In this document: piece after piece, positions 18,050-26,484 of the stretch
How positions within the stretch are numbered: the stretch's first letter is position 1
Layout: every line of letters begins with the position of its first letter
Assembly: GCF_003797945.1 (NCBI RefSeq)
Contig: NZ_RKKU01000010.1
Location: 62,001 to 126,000, forward strand
DNA length: 64,000 bases
Reading direction: 5' to 3'
DNA from: Pseudomonas neustonica
GTDB lineage: Bacteria > Pseudomonadota > Gammaproteobacteria > Pseudomonadales > Pseudomonadaceae
The notes under the pieces: model-generated
The model's input: the letters and a program-made list of their open reading frames with translations, nothing else
Told to the model about the DNA's origin: nothing
The model's database searches: none
Made by a program: the position numbers and the translations under genes

Positions 18050-18676
18050 CTACCGACTGTGCAAACCTTCTGCTCCGTTAATAGCGATATCGGTACCGAT
18101 CACCAGCACCAGCGGAACAGAAAAAATCACCAGCATCCCGTCCGCCATAACCGCTAGCGGTGTGACCAGCGTGCGCAGTGCCACCACGTGAGGGCCGAGG
18201 CTTTCACTGACCTTGATTCGGTAATCCCGATTCAGCGCCTGCTGGCGCAACGACTCATCCGCTCGTACGCCATTAGCGGCATAGCGTGTGCCGGTAATCT
18301 GACCATCAAACACCAGGGTTTGATCGTCCGCCCGATAACCAGCAGCCAACGCGGCCTCGCGCTCAGCAGCGTTTGCGTCGCTAATCTGCAGACGATAATG
18401 CCCTGAAACACGTTGCGCGGAGCTGACGCTGAACTGGTCAAAGCTCGCGCTCACCTTGGTACGAAACCCGGCACTAAAGGTCTCGCGTAAAACCGCCGGC
18501 AAGGGAAACACATAATGATGTTTGGGAGTCAGCACCACCATCCATTGCTGATCCGCCGACAACATAACGGCATCCAGCGTTTCGGTGTAGTCGCGGCTTT
18601 CATAGAGCTTGCTGGTAACACAGCCGCCAGCAAACAATAACGCGGCGATGAGCGCCGCTCGGTAAAACCTGTTCAT
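18050..18676 (-). CDS. Putative lipoprotein of unknown function
   Basis: 208 residues with a lipoprotein signal (ALIAALLFAGGCVTS; Cys near residue 19), so probably lipid-anchored in the envelope. The mature part has no motif that I recognise; a stretch DQTLVFDGQITGTRYA suggests beta structure. A hydrophobic segment near the C-terminus (LAVMADGMLVIFSVPLVLVI) may be a membrane helix. The ATG follows an excellent AGGAGG. It lies convergent to lemA and is probably transcribed alone. Confidence 0.75.
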   Translation of the reverse strand: MNRFYRAALIAALLFAGGCVTSKLYESRDYTETLDAVMLSADQQWMVVLTPKHHYVFPLPAVLRETFSAGFRTKVSASFDQFSVSSAQRVSGHYRLQISDANAAEREAALAAGYRADDQTLVFDGQITGTRYAANGVRADESLRQQALNRDYRIKVSESLGPHVVALRTLVTPLAVMADGMLVIFSVPLVLVIGTDIAINGAEGLHSR

Positions 18677-18895
18677 TTAGCCTCCTGCCAACATATCGCA
18701 AAGCCATCCTGCTTTGCCCCTCAGGCGGTATACCTGAAAACACCAGCAACCGCTTTTTCTTTCCCTCGCGATTGTCTACTCGCTCTCACTTGGGCGGGCT
18801 AAAACCCGGTTTAACAACCAATACAGTCTCCCAGAGGCGACTTGGTGGTAGATGCGTGACACCTAGCAAGTAACACGCGCTATGAACACCTATTA

Positions 18896-20068
18896 TCAGC
18901 GCATCCCCGCTAAAAAAGCCAAGAGCTTATCCACTACGACCTCGGGCTGCTCCTGCTGTACCCAGTGCCCCGCATCAGGGATTAGATTGCAGCTGCGCAG
19001 GTCACTGCAGGCGAGGCTCTGCATGGCCTCAAATGCGCCAGGGCTTTGATAGATGCCCCAATCGCTCGCACCGGCAATAAAGCACGCGGGCACGCTAATG
19101 GTCAGGCCGGCAAACAGCAGCAGCTCGGCCTGTGATGCCGCTGAGCCAAACGCCCTATACCACTGCAACCCACCCTGAAACCCGGTTGCAGCAAAGCTAA
19201 GCGCATACACCGCCAGATCCTTATCTGGTAACCAGGCACAAGCACTCACCTGTTCGGCCGTTGGCATCGCCTGCGCCACGGTTTGCGGCATCGTTTTATC
19301 CATCGCCATCACGTAATACTCGGGCATAGTAGCCAAATCAGCGGCGCTGGCGGATGCCAAAGGCGCAGGCTTATTGCCCGGCCAATCGGCGCTTTTCATG
19401 TGGAAGTAGGCACGCAGAAAATCAGGCAAGCCTTGCGCGCAATCCAGCATCTGCTGGTTCGCCTCCGGCAGACACAGGTAACGCTGGTAATGCAGGCGCG
19501 GCGGATTAAGCGCAGCCAGATCCTGATGCACCTTGGCTGCTTGCTCGGCCGCGCTGCGCCCATCAAAACGAAAGCTGGATGCTCCCGGATAGGGTGCACT
19601 CATCAGGGCCACCGAGCGAAAAACGTCGGGCCTGGTCAGCGCGCAGGTCGCGGCCACTGGTGAGCCGATATCGTGCCCCACCACCGCCGCAACCGACTTG
19701 TGCCCCAAGGCAAAAATCAGCCCCAGCGCATCCCGAACCAGATTGAGCAAACGGTACTGACTGACATCACCCTCGTAGCGCATATCGCTGCCTTCGGTCA
19801 TGCCGTAGCCGCGTTGATCCGGAGCAACCACCTGATAGCCTGCCTCCGCCAACGGCAGCATAACCTTGCGCCAGGTATAGGCCAGCTCAGGAAAGCCATG
19901 CAGCAACAACACGCACTCTCGCCCCGAGGACTCATAGCCAGCCTCCAGAATGTGCATATTCAGGCCATTGCCGTTATCTATCTGGCGCGACCGAATACCC
20001 GGCGGTAGTTGGGCGATCAGGGTAGCTTTAGCGGCAGCGCGCGCTGAATGAGAACGGGAGTCAGGCAT
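18896..20068 (-). CDS. Alpha/beta hydrolase, epoxide-hydrolase-like
   Basis: 390-residue alpha/beta-hydrolase. The oxyanion region is HGFPELAYTWR, and the DQRGYGMTEG loop follows. The nucleophile elbow VVGHDIGSPVA carries Asp instead of Ser, as in epoxide hydrolases and haloalkane dehalogenases. The catalytic His is in DAGHWVQQEQPE near the C-terminus. It is longer than typical members because of an extended N-terminus and cap. A cytoplasmic detoxifying or catabolic role is likely; substrate unknown. The gene lies downstream of nothing on its strand and is separated from the ethanolamine genes by a terminator. Confidence 0.85.
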   Translation of the reverse strand: MPDSRSHSARAAAKATLIAQLPPGIRSRQIDNGNGLNMHILEAGYESSGRECVLLLHGFPELAYTWRKVMLPLAEAGYQVVAPDQRGYGMTEGSDMRYEGDVSQYRLLNLVRDALGLIFALGHKSVAAVVGHDIGSPVAATCALTRPDVFRSVALMSAPYPGASSFRFDGRSAAEQAAKVHQDLAALNPPRLHYQRYLCLPEANQQMLDCAQGLPDFLRAYFHMKSADWPGNKPAPLASASAADLATMPEYYVMAMDKTMPQTVAQAMPTAEQVSACAWLPDKDLAVYALSFAATGFQGGLQWYRAFGSAASQAELLLFAGLTISVPACFIAGASDWGIYQSPGAFEAMQSLACSDLRSCNLIPDAGHWVQQEQPEVVVDKLLAFLAGMR

Positions 20069-20198
20069 GCGGGTATCTTCTTGTTATTCGGTTAGGGCAA
20101 TGAAGGCATTTCAAACTAACCAGCCCGCCAAACGCCGTCAAGCGAGCCCACACTATTCAGACCGGGTGAATAAGTACCAATTTGACCCATGGATAAAC

Positions 20199-20226
20199 AA
20201 AAAAGGGCCGCTGAATTAGCGACCCT
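20199..20226 (-). terminator. Intrinsic terminator of the ethanolamine permease gene
   Basis: Read on the minus strand, AGGGTCGCT, a 5-base loop and AGCGGCCCT form a 9-bp stem with one G-T pair, followed by six T. It lies 26 bases after the permease stop codon. Confidence 0.85.
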
Positions 20227-20251
20227 TCAAACTACGCGTAAAGCTGCATGC

Positions 20252-21655
20252 TCAGGTTGCAACAACCAGATCAGATTCTGCCTCGGCCAGCATGGCGAAT
20301 TCCTCATCCGCCGATTTAGCGACCAGATGCTTGCGGCTATAACCGAAGTAATAGGCACCGCCGATCACGAAGAGTACTACGGTGTAGAAAAACGCTCTTG
20401 GGTCAAAGGCGTATACACCGGTAAGTGCAATCAGTGAGAGCACCAACGCGATGCCAGAGGTGACCACACCGCCCGGTGTCTTGTATGGGCGGACCAGATC
20501 AGGTTGCTTGATACGCAGCAGAATATGACTCAACGCCATGAGCGCGTAGGACACAGTCGCACCCACTACCGCCATCGCCAGCATCAGATCGCCCTCACCG
20601 CTGAGCGACGCCAGAAAGCCAAAGACACCAGGCACGATCAACGCCCGTGCCGGCACCTTGCGCGAGGTGGTGAGGGATAGCGACTTGGGCAAATAGCCGG
20701 CACGTGACAGCGCAAACACCAAACGACTGTAGCCGTAGATGATCGAGAAGAACGAGGCAACCAGGCCCGCCAAACCCAGCACATTCACCAGCGTCGCCAG
20801 GCTGCCGTTGCCAGTCGCATTCAGCGCGTCTACCAGCGGCACGGCGCTCTCGCCCATCGCCTTGGCACCTGCAGCGCCCGGCACCAGTACCACCACCATC
20901 AACGCGGTAAACAGCAGAAAGACCATGGCACCGATGATGCCCTTGGGCACATCCTTGCCCGGGTCCTTGGCTTCTTCAGCGGCCAGGGGTACGCCTTCAA
21001 CCGCCAGAAACAGCCACATGGCAAAGGGCAGTGCCGCCCACACGCCATACCAGCCCAACGGCAGCATATCGCTCGCGCCTGCGGCGTCGGTAGTGGCGAT
21101 GTCGAACAGATTGCTGGCATCGAAGTGCATCACCAGCGCTACACCGGTTGCCACGATGGCAAATACCGCCAAACCGCTGATGACCATCATCACCTTCAGC
21201 GCCTCACCCACGCCTGCCAGGTGAATACCAACGAAGATCAAGTAGAACGCGGCATAGACCCAAGGGCCATTGAAGCCGAGCAGCGACTCAACCGCCGAGC
21301 CGATAAAGATAACGATGGCAGCGGGCGCCAAGGCGTACTCAATCAACACTGCCAGCCCCGTCATAAAGCCGCCGGTCGGCCCCATTGCCTGACGAGCAAA
21401 ACTGTAGCCACCACCTGCTGCCGGGATCGCCGCCGACATTTCTGCTAACGACAATACTAGCGTCAGATACATCAGCGCCATCAATACGGCAGCAATCGCA
21501 AAGCCGCCCCAGCCCGCTTCGGCGATGCCGAAGTTCCAGCCGGCAAAATCACCGGAGATCACATAAGACACACCCAGCCCCGCGAGCAGAATCCAGCCTG
21601 CGGTGCCGCGCTTGAGTTGCCGTTTGGCAAGGTACTCCTGATTGTCTGTAGCCAT
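20252..21655 (-). CDS. eat: Ethanolamine permease
   Basis: 467-residue APC-superfamily transporter with about twelve hydrophobic helices, closely matching bacterial ethanolamine permeases. It opens with RQLKRGTAGWILLAGLGVSYVISGDFAGWNFG-type sequence in which GxxYVISGDFAGWN is the family start. LPLGWYGVWAALPFAMWLFLA and EGVPLAAEEAKDPGKDVPKG are characteristic. It imports ethanolamine for the EutBC lyase encoded immediately upstream on the same strand (gap about 90 bases). I prefer the second Met (21655), six bases after GAGGG; the ATG at 21661 lies right on it. Confidence 0.92.
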   Translation of the reverse strand: MATDNQEYLAKRQLKRGTAGWILLAGLGVSYVISGDFAGWNFGIAEAGWGGFAIAAVLMALMYLTLVLSLAEMSAAIPAAGGGYSFARQAMGPTGGFMTGLAVLIEYALAPAAIVIFIGSAVESLLGFNGPWVYAAFYLIFVGIHLAGVGEALKVMMVISGLAVFAIVATGVALVMHFDASNLFDIATTDAAGASDMLPLGWYGVWAALPFAMWLFLAVEGVPLAAEEAKDPGKDVPKGIIGAMVFLLFTALMVVVLVPGAAGAKAMGESAVPLVDALNATGNGSLATLVNVLGLAGLVASFFSIIYGYSRLVFALSRAGYLPKSLSLTTSRKVPARALIVPGVFGFLASLSGEGDLMLAMAVVGATVSYALMALSHILLRIKQPDLVRPYKTPGGVVTSGIALVLSLIALTGVYAFDPRAFFYTVVLFVIGGAYYFGYSRKHLVAKSADEEFAMLAEAESDLVVAT

Positions 21656-21747
21656 GTTCATCCCTCTATTTTTTCTAGTTAAAAGTTGCGTCTGGTTTAA
21701 AGCGCTTAGTCTTTTTTAGTTTTGTGTTGTCACGTGCCATATCGGGG

Positions 21748-22632
21748 TTATTCGGAAATCAGAAAATTCTTGCCGCCGCCGTGCTCGATCACATCGTCTT
21801 CAGTGCGGTCCTTGAGCTTTACGCCAGAGAGCTTCAGACGCCGCGCCTCGCGTAGCAGGTAAAGCACGCGCCGCGCTGCTTCGGAGTAAGCGAGACCCGC
21901 CGGGCGGACGTTGGAAATACAATTGCGTGCCGCGTCGTTGAGGCCTGGCCTGGCATCCCAAGTGAGATAAAGGCCAAGGCTATCCGGCGAACTAAGCCCG
22001 GGGCGCTCACCAATCAGCAACAGCACCGCGCGGGCATTGAGCAACTCGCCAATGTCATCACCTACGGCCACTCGGCCCTGCTCCACTACCGTGATCGGGG
22101 CTAGGCTCCAGGGCTCTTGCTCGGCCTGCAGCAAGTCCAGCAAGGGAGACAAAAACGCCGCTGCGTTCTGCTGCACTGCTAGCGACGACAAACCATCAAC
22201 GATGACGATGGCCAGATCGGTTTTTGCCGCTGCACTGGCGGTAGGCAATCCGATCAGTTGCTCGCGCGACGCATCATCCAGCAACCGCCCCAGATCGGGC
22301 CGCTGCAAGTAGCTCACCCGGTCCTCGGCCTGCGAGTGCAGCCGCAATACCGGCCCTGATGGCAATCGGTTCAACCCAGTGAGTTCAGTACAAAGCGCTT
22401 CTACATCCAGCGGAAAATGGACGGCGTCGCGGGCCTGTGCATGTGAGAGCTGAAATGCCAGCATTTCGCTGGTAGGCAGGCTGATACCCGCTCTGCCCAA
22501 GCCAATGCGCGCATCGGTGAATTCACGCAACCGGCGCCAGGGATTCTCCACCACCTTGCCGTTCTGTACATGCTGCTCGACGCTGCTTGCCGGTTTGGCA
22601 GCTGTGTCGCTTTCCGGCTTGCGCTCACTCAT
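21748..22632 (-). CDS. eutC: Ethanolamine ammonia-lyase small subunit
   Basis: 294-residue light chain of the adenosylcobalamin-dependent ethanolamine ammonia-lyase, which converts ethanolamine to acetaldehyde and ammonia. The N-terminal about 35 residues are a variable linker. Then come the family markers FTDARIGLGRAGISLPT, FQLSHAQARDAVH, VIVDGLSSLAVQQNA, the cobalamin-side segment GDDIGELLNARAVLLLIGERPGLSSPDSLG and the closing NCISNVRPAGLAYSEAARR. The ATG overlaps the eutB stop by four bases (ATGA), so EutB and EutC are translated together in matching amounts. Confidence 0.96.
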   Translation of the reverse strand: MSERKPESDTAAKPASSVEQHVQNGKVVENPWRRLREFTDARIGLGRAGISLPTSEMLAFQLSHAQARDAVHFPLDVEALCTELTGLNRLPSGPVLRLHSQAEDRVSYLQRPDLGRLLDDASREQLIGLPTASAAAKTDLAIVIVDGLSSLAVQQNAAAFLSPLLDLLQAEQEPWSLAPITVVEQGRVAVGDDIGELLNARAVLLLIGERPGLSSPDSLGLYLTWDARPGLNDAARNCISNVRPAGLAYSEAARRVLYLLREARRLKLSGVKLKDRTEDDVIEHGGGKNFLISE

Positions 22633-24038
22633 GCGCGACCTCCCGGCAGCGCCTTCAGCGAACGCGCAAAGGGCTCTGGCAATGCCTCGTGCAGAATGTG
22701 TCTATCGGCATCGCGCATGATCTGCATACGCGTCAACCACTGCTCAAACTCCGGTGCCGGCCGTGAGCCCAGTACCCGGCGCACGTACAGCGCATCGTGG
22801 AAAGAGGTGGTTTGATAGTTGAGCATGATGTCGTCCGAGCCGGGGATGCCCATCACAAAGGAGCAACCCGCCACACCCAGCAGCGTCAGCAGGTTATCCA
22901 TATCGTTCTGGTCGGCTTCGGCGTGGTTGGTATAACAAACGTCACAGCCCATGGGCACGCCAAGCAACTTGCCGCAGAAGTGATCCTCCAGGCCGGCACG
23001 GGTGATTTCCTTACCGTCAAACAGGTACTCCGGGCCGATAAAACCGACCACGGTATTCACCAGCAGCGGCTTGAATTTGCGTGCGACGGCATAGGCGCGT
23101 GCCTCGCAGGTTTGCTGATCCAGCCCGTGATGCGCGTTGGCCGAGAGCGCGCTGCCCTGCCCGGTCTCAAAGTACATAACGTTATCGCCCACGCTGCCAC
23201 GCTTGAGGCTCAACGCAGCCTCGCGCGCCTCGGCCAGGGTATTCAGATTGAAGCCAAAGCTGCTGTTGGTGGCCTCGGTACCGCCGATCGACTGGAATAC
23301 CAGATCAACCGGCGCGCCCGCTTCGATGCACTCAATAGTATTGGTTACGTGGGTGAGTACACAGGACTGGGTAGGAATCTCGTATTTTTCGATCACCTCG
23401 CCCATCAACTTCATCAACTTGATGGCCTGGGATACGTTATCGGTCGCCGGGTTGATGCCAATCACCGCATCACCGTTGCCGTACAGCAAGCCATCGAGAA
23501 TGCTGGCCGCAATGCCATTCACATCGTCCGTCGGGTGGTTTGGTTGCAAGCGGGTAGACAGGTGGCCAGGCAGGCCAATGGTGTTACGAAAGGCGGTCGT
23601 TACGTGACATTTTTTTGCGACCAGAATCAGGTCCTGATTACGCATGATCTTGCTGACCGCCGCGGCCATCTCCGGCGTAATGCCGAGCCGCACTGAGCGC
23701 AGCACCTCAGGTGTGGCGTAATCGCTCAGTAACCAGTTGCGGAAATCGCCCACGGTAAGATGGGCAATGGGCGCAAAGGCCTCGGCGTCATGCTCATCCA
23801 TAATCAGCCGGGTGATCTCATCCTGCTCATAGGGCACCAGTGCGTCATTTAGAAAGGTCTTAAGCGGTACTTCGGCCAGGGTCATCTGCGCTACCGCGCG
23901 CTCTTCTGCCGACAACGCGATAACACCAGCCAAGCGATCACCAGAGCGGTGTGGCGTGGCCTTGGCCATCAGCTCGGCCAGGTCACGAAATTGATAGGTC
24001 TTGCTACCCAGTACGTAGCGATAGGATTGGCTCATCAT
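22629..24038 (-). CDS. eutB: Ethanolamine ammonia-lyase large subunit
   Basis: 469-residue catalytic chain of ethanolamine ammonia-lyase, a TIM-barrel protein binding substrate and adenosylcobalamin. Visible family segments include PTQSCVLTHVTNTIECI, DLVFQSIGGTEATNSSFG, FETGQGSALSANAHHG and CDVCYTNHAEADQNDMDN. Full length (E. coli 453). The first two codons are both ATG; GAGGTGA spacing suits the second (24035). It is the first gene of eutB-eutC-eat, and no eut microcompartment, reactivase or aldehyde dehydrogenase gene is in view. An AraC regulator is divergent from it. Confidence 0.96.
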   Translation of the reverse strand: MMSQSYRYVLGSKTYQFRDLAELMAKATPHRSGDRLAGVIALSAEERAVAQMTLAEVPLKTFLNDALVPYEQDEITRLIMDEHDAEAFAPIAHLTVGDFRNWLLSDYATPEVLRSVRLGITPEMAAAVSKIMRNQDLILVAKKCHVTTAFRNTIGLPGHLSTRLQPNHPTDDVNGIAASILDGLLYGNGDAVIGINPATDNVSQAIKLMKLMGEVIEKYEIPTQSCVLTHVTNTIECIEAGAPVDLVFQSIGGTEATNSSFGFNLNTLAEAREAALSLKRGSVGDNVMYFETGQGSALSANAHHGLDQQTCEARAYAVARKFKPLLVNTVVGFIGPEYLFDGKEITRAGLEDHFCGKLLGVPMGCDVCYTNHAEADQNDMDNLLTLLGVAGCSFVMGIPGSDDIMLNYQTTSFHDALYVRRVLGSRPAPEFEQWLTRMQIMRDADRHILHEALPEPFARSLKALPGGRA

Positions 24039-24198
24039 TCACCTCAGGCACAGAACTTGCTGCTAAAATGCGGCAACGTCGCTCATACGCAGCAATTAAT
24101 AGCAAAGAGTCATGCGATGAACGTTCCAGGCAACTATCACGTTTTGGCAAATCGACTTTTTCTCATCAATTCAAACGCTTGGCGCATGCTGATGAACC

Positions 24199-25203
24199 AT
24201 GAACACTAAACCCGCCCCAGAAGACGCACTCCAGCGCGCGCCCGTGCACCCGTCTTCAGCACCCGGCGCACCAGGGCGGAGCACGCTTGAGGCGCAGGAC
24301 GCCGACGAGCACGCTCACAACCTGACCAACTGGCAGCAGGAATATGACCAGCTCGCTGGCGGTCGTTTTTATGGACGCATTGATGAAGTCGCGCTGGAGG
24401 GCTTTCAGCTGTTCAAGGAGCACACCAACCGCTCACTGCGGCAACAGTGCAATGTCTGGAAGGATTCGGTATGGCTGGGCATACCTGCGCAAACGGCGGA
24501 CTGTCGTATCAACGGCCTCCCCGTCGACAGCAACCAACTGATGTGCCGCCCCGGCGCGCGCGATTTTGAATTGATGACGCCAGATGCCTTCGACATCTAC
24601 GGCATCGTGGTAAAAGAAGAAGTATTACTGCGCGCCGTCGAGCGCGAGGGCCGTGCACTGAATCTAGCGCTGCTGGAACAGGCACCGCGCCTGACCGTAG
24701 AACTGCAGCGGCTCGATCAGGTGCGCTACCTGCTCGAACGGGTAGTAACGCATAGCGCTGATGGCCTCAACAGCCGGCTGCAGCAGGATCTTGCCAGCAC
24801 CGCCCTGCTTGCCCTGCTCAGTGAAGACAATCTGACCACGCAGACCACACCCAGTTATGCGCACCGCAAACAGGTGGTAGACAAGGTTAAAGCCTACATC
24901 GCCAGCAGCCCTAACACCCCCGTAAGCATGACCGAGCTGTGCGAACTGACCCACGTCAGCCGTCGCACCCTGCAATACAGTTTTGAAAGCATCCTCGGCA
25001 TCAGCCCGCTCAAATTCCTGCGCACCACCCGCCTCAATCAAGTACGCCGCGCGCTCAGTGACCCACTACACGACACGCCCATTGCAGTCACAGCCGCTAA
25101 TTGGGGCTTCTGGCATCCAGGGCAGTTTGCGCGCGAGTACAAGGCATTATTTGGCGAGAATCCGTCGCAGACGGTGAAGAAGGCACAAAGCGCCTTCCGT
25201 TAA
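24199..25203 (+). CDS. AraC-family regulator, EutR-like
   Basis: 334-residue transcription regulator divergent from eutB, most likely the activator of the ethanolamine genes. The C-terminal about 110 residues contain two helix-turn-helix motifs: VSMTELCELTHVSRRTLQYS with GISPLKFLRTTRLNQVRRAL, and then AVTAANWGFWHPGQFAREYK with LFGENPSQ, the AraC consensus. The N-terminal part (about residues 40-200) is a sensor region as in EutR-type proteins, which respond to ethanolamine plus cobalamin in enteric bacteria. Orthology to EutR is inferred from position and fold, not proven. Confidence 0.82.
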   Translation: MNTKPAPEDALQRAPVHPSSAPGAPGRSTLEAQDADEHAHNLTNWQQEYDQLAGGRFYGRIDEVALEGFQLFKEHTNRSLRQQCNVWKDSVWLGIPAQTADCRINGLPVDSNQLMCRPGARDFELMTPDAFDIYGIVVKEEVLLRAVEREGRALNLALLEQAPRLTVELQRLDQVRYLLERVVTHSADGLNSRLQQDLASTALLALLSEDNLTTQTTPSYAHRKQVVDKVKAYIASSPNTPVSMTELCELTHVSRRTLQYSFESILGISPLKFLRTTRLNQVRRALSDPLHDTPIAVTAANWGFWHPGQFAREYKALFGENPSQTVKKAQSAFR

Positions 25204-25243
25204 TAACAGAGAGCCGATAGCTAGTGGCGCTAGCGTCCAAACC

Positions 25244-25732
25244 TCAACGCATCGCCCTAAGCTGAATACCTACGCGCTGCTCCAGCGCGACCAACAGATA
25301 ACGTCGGGCGGACGTCCCCCTATTGGTTATGCGGCAAATAGCGAACGCGATGTTATGCATACAGCGGGCAGACTCATCAGACATCGCTTTATTACGCAAT
25401 ATCCGCTGAACCTCATCCGGCGAAGCAACCGCCAACAGGCAATGTTCGGTGCAGGTCACATCTACCCACCGACCGTCATCAGTTTGATCCAATAGTTGCC
25501 AGCGTTCTGCCCCACCCACCAGGCGAATCCGTCTTTCAGACAACTCGCCATCGCGGCGGACCAAGCCATAAATGGACTCGTCTGACGCGTCAAAAGTTAA
25601 AGAGCTATCAACTTGGGGGACTAGCGCACAGGCAGTGAGCGACGTAACAGCCAGAACGACGAGAAGTGAAGCCAGGCGCTGCGACCAGAAGCTGGAACAG
25701 CGGTTGAATAAAGCAATGACATCAGGAGACAT
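25244..25732 (-). CDS. Putative lipoprotein
   Basis: 162 residues. The N-terminus contains a hydrophobic stretch and lipobox (LASLLVVLAVTSLTAC, Cys near residue 35), though the start is uncertain; a start nearer the hydrophobic stretch would give a more usual signal length. The mature part has paired Cys (VTCTEHCLLA and CMHNIAFAICRITN) that could form disulfides in the periplasm. I do not recognise a family. It is convergent with the EutR-like gene. Confidence 0.6.
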   Translation of the reverse strand: MSPDVIALFNRCSSFWSQRLASLLVVLAVTSLTACALVPQVDSSLTFDASDESIYGLVRRDGELSERRIRLVGGAERWQLLDQTDDGRWVDVTCTEHCLLAVASPDEVQRILRNKAMSDESARCMHNIAFAICRITNRGTSARRYLLVALEQRVGIQLRAMR

Positions 25733-25905
25733 GAGCGACTTTCCTTATCGATACTGCGCTTGCATCCGAGCAAGCGTTAACAAAAAACAGCTGAACTCAA
25801 TAATAGCAAGTGTCTGGCATGTCGTCTGCTGCCAAGCCGATACGGGCGCACGCACGCCTCAATACCGCATGCAGCAACGCTAGCCTCGCCGCCAAACAGC
25901 ACCAG

Positions 25906-26215
25906 TCAACGCTGGCGGAGTCGAACGCTGAGCAGGTACAGGCTTTGCGCACTAAACACCGTAAGAGCCAACCCTAGCAAAGCCAGCGTATAAACGTGGG
26001 CAATGCCTTTACCCGTAAAAACCTCAAAAAGCCATTGAGCCCCACCAGGCTCACTACGACGCCCAACAACATGGCGAAAAGGTCACGATTATGGAAGCCA
26101 TTTTTTTCTTTGAATAAGAATAAATAGCTTCATCAACATAGGCGCCATGGCGAAATGCCTTACCGAACGAGAATATTATAATCAGTATGGATAACGGCAC
26201 CAGGAGCAAGTCCAT
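25906..26215 (-). pseudogene. Frameshifted small membrane protein gene
   Basis: Three consecutive reading frames on the minus strand together give one coherent small membrane protein. The first part is MDLLLVPLSILIIIFSFG with FRHGAYVDEAIYSY. The frame is lost at a run of seven T (26101-26107). The second part is GFHNRDLFAMLLGVVVSLV, and the frame is lost again at the four-C run 26040-26043. The last part is AQWLFEVFTGKGIAHVYTL with ALLGLALTVFSAQSLYLL and RLRQR, then stop. Both breaks are at homopolymers, so either this is a decaying gene or the assembly has indels. Function unknown; three hydrophobic helices. Confidence 0.6.
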
Positions 26216-26362
26216 GGTCGCAATCGGTAAACCGGCCAGCCTGAATAAAGGCGAGCGCCCCGAGAATGACAGCCGGACTGATAACGAATTTCTCCACCCC
26301 GCAAGCCGGTCCCATTGGCGCCCCATTCTGACAAGAGACTCGCCAAAAACCACCTCAACAAG

Positions 26363-26387
26363 CCAGCCAAAACATTTGCTTGGCTGG
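26363..26387 (-). terminator. Hairpin downstream of the autotransporter gene
   Basis: An 8-bp perfect inverted repeat (CCAGCCAA/TTGGCTGG) with a 9-base loop lies about 100 bases past the autotransporter stop. No T tract follows, so it may be a weak or factor-aided terminator. Confidence 0.4.
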
Positions 26388-26484
26388 ACACAGGGTATTC
26401 CTGGGCCGAAGCTGGGCTTCAGCGCCAGCTGCTAACCAGAACTCCAGGGATTTCCCGTGGATTGCACCAGCCTACCTCCTTACT

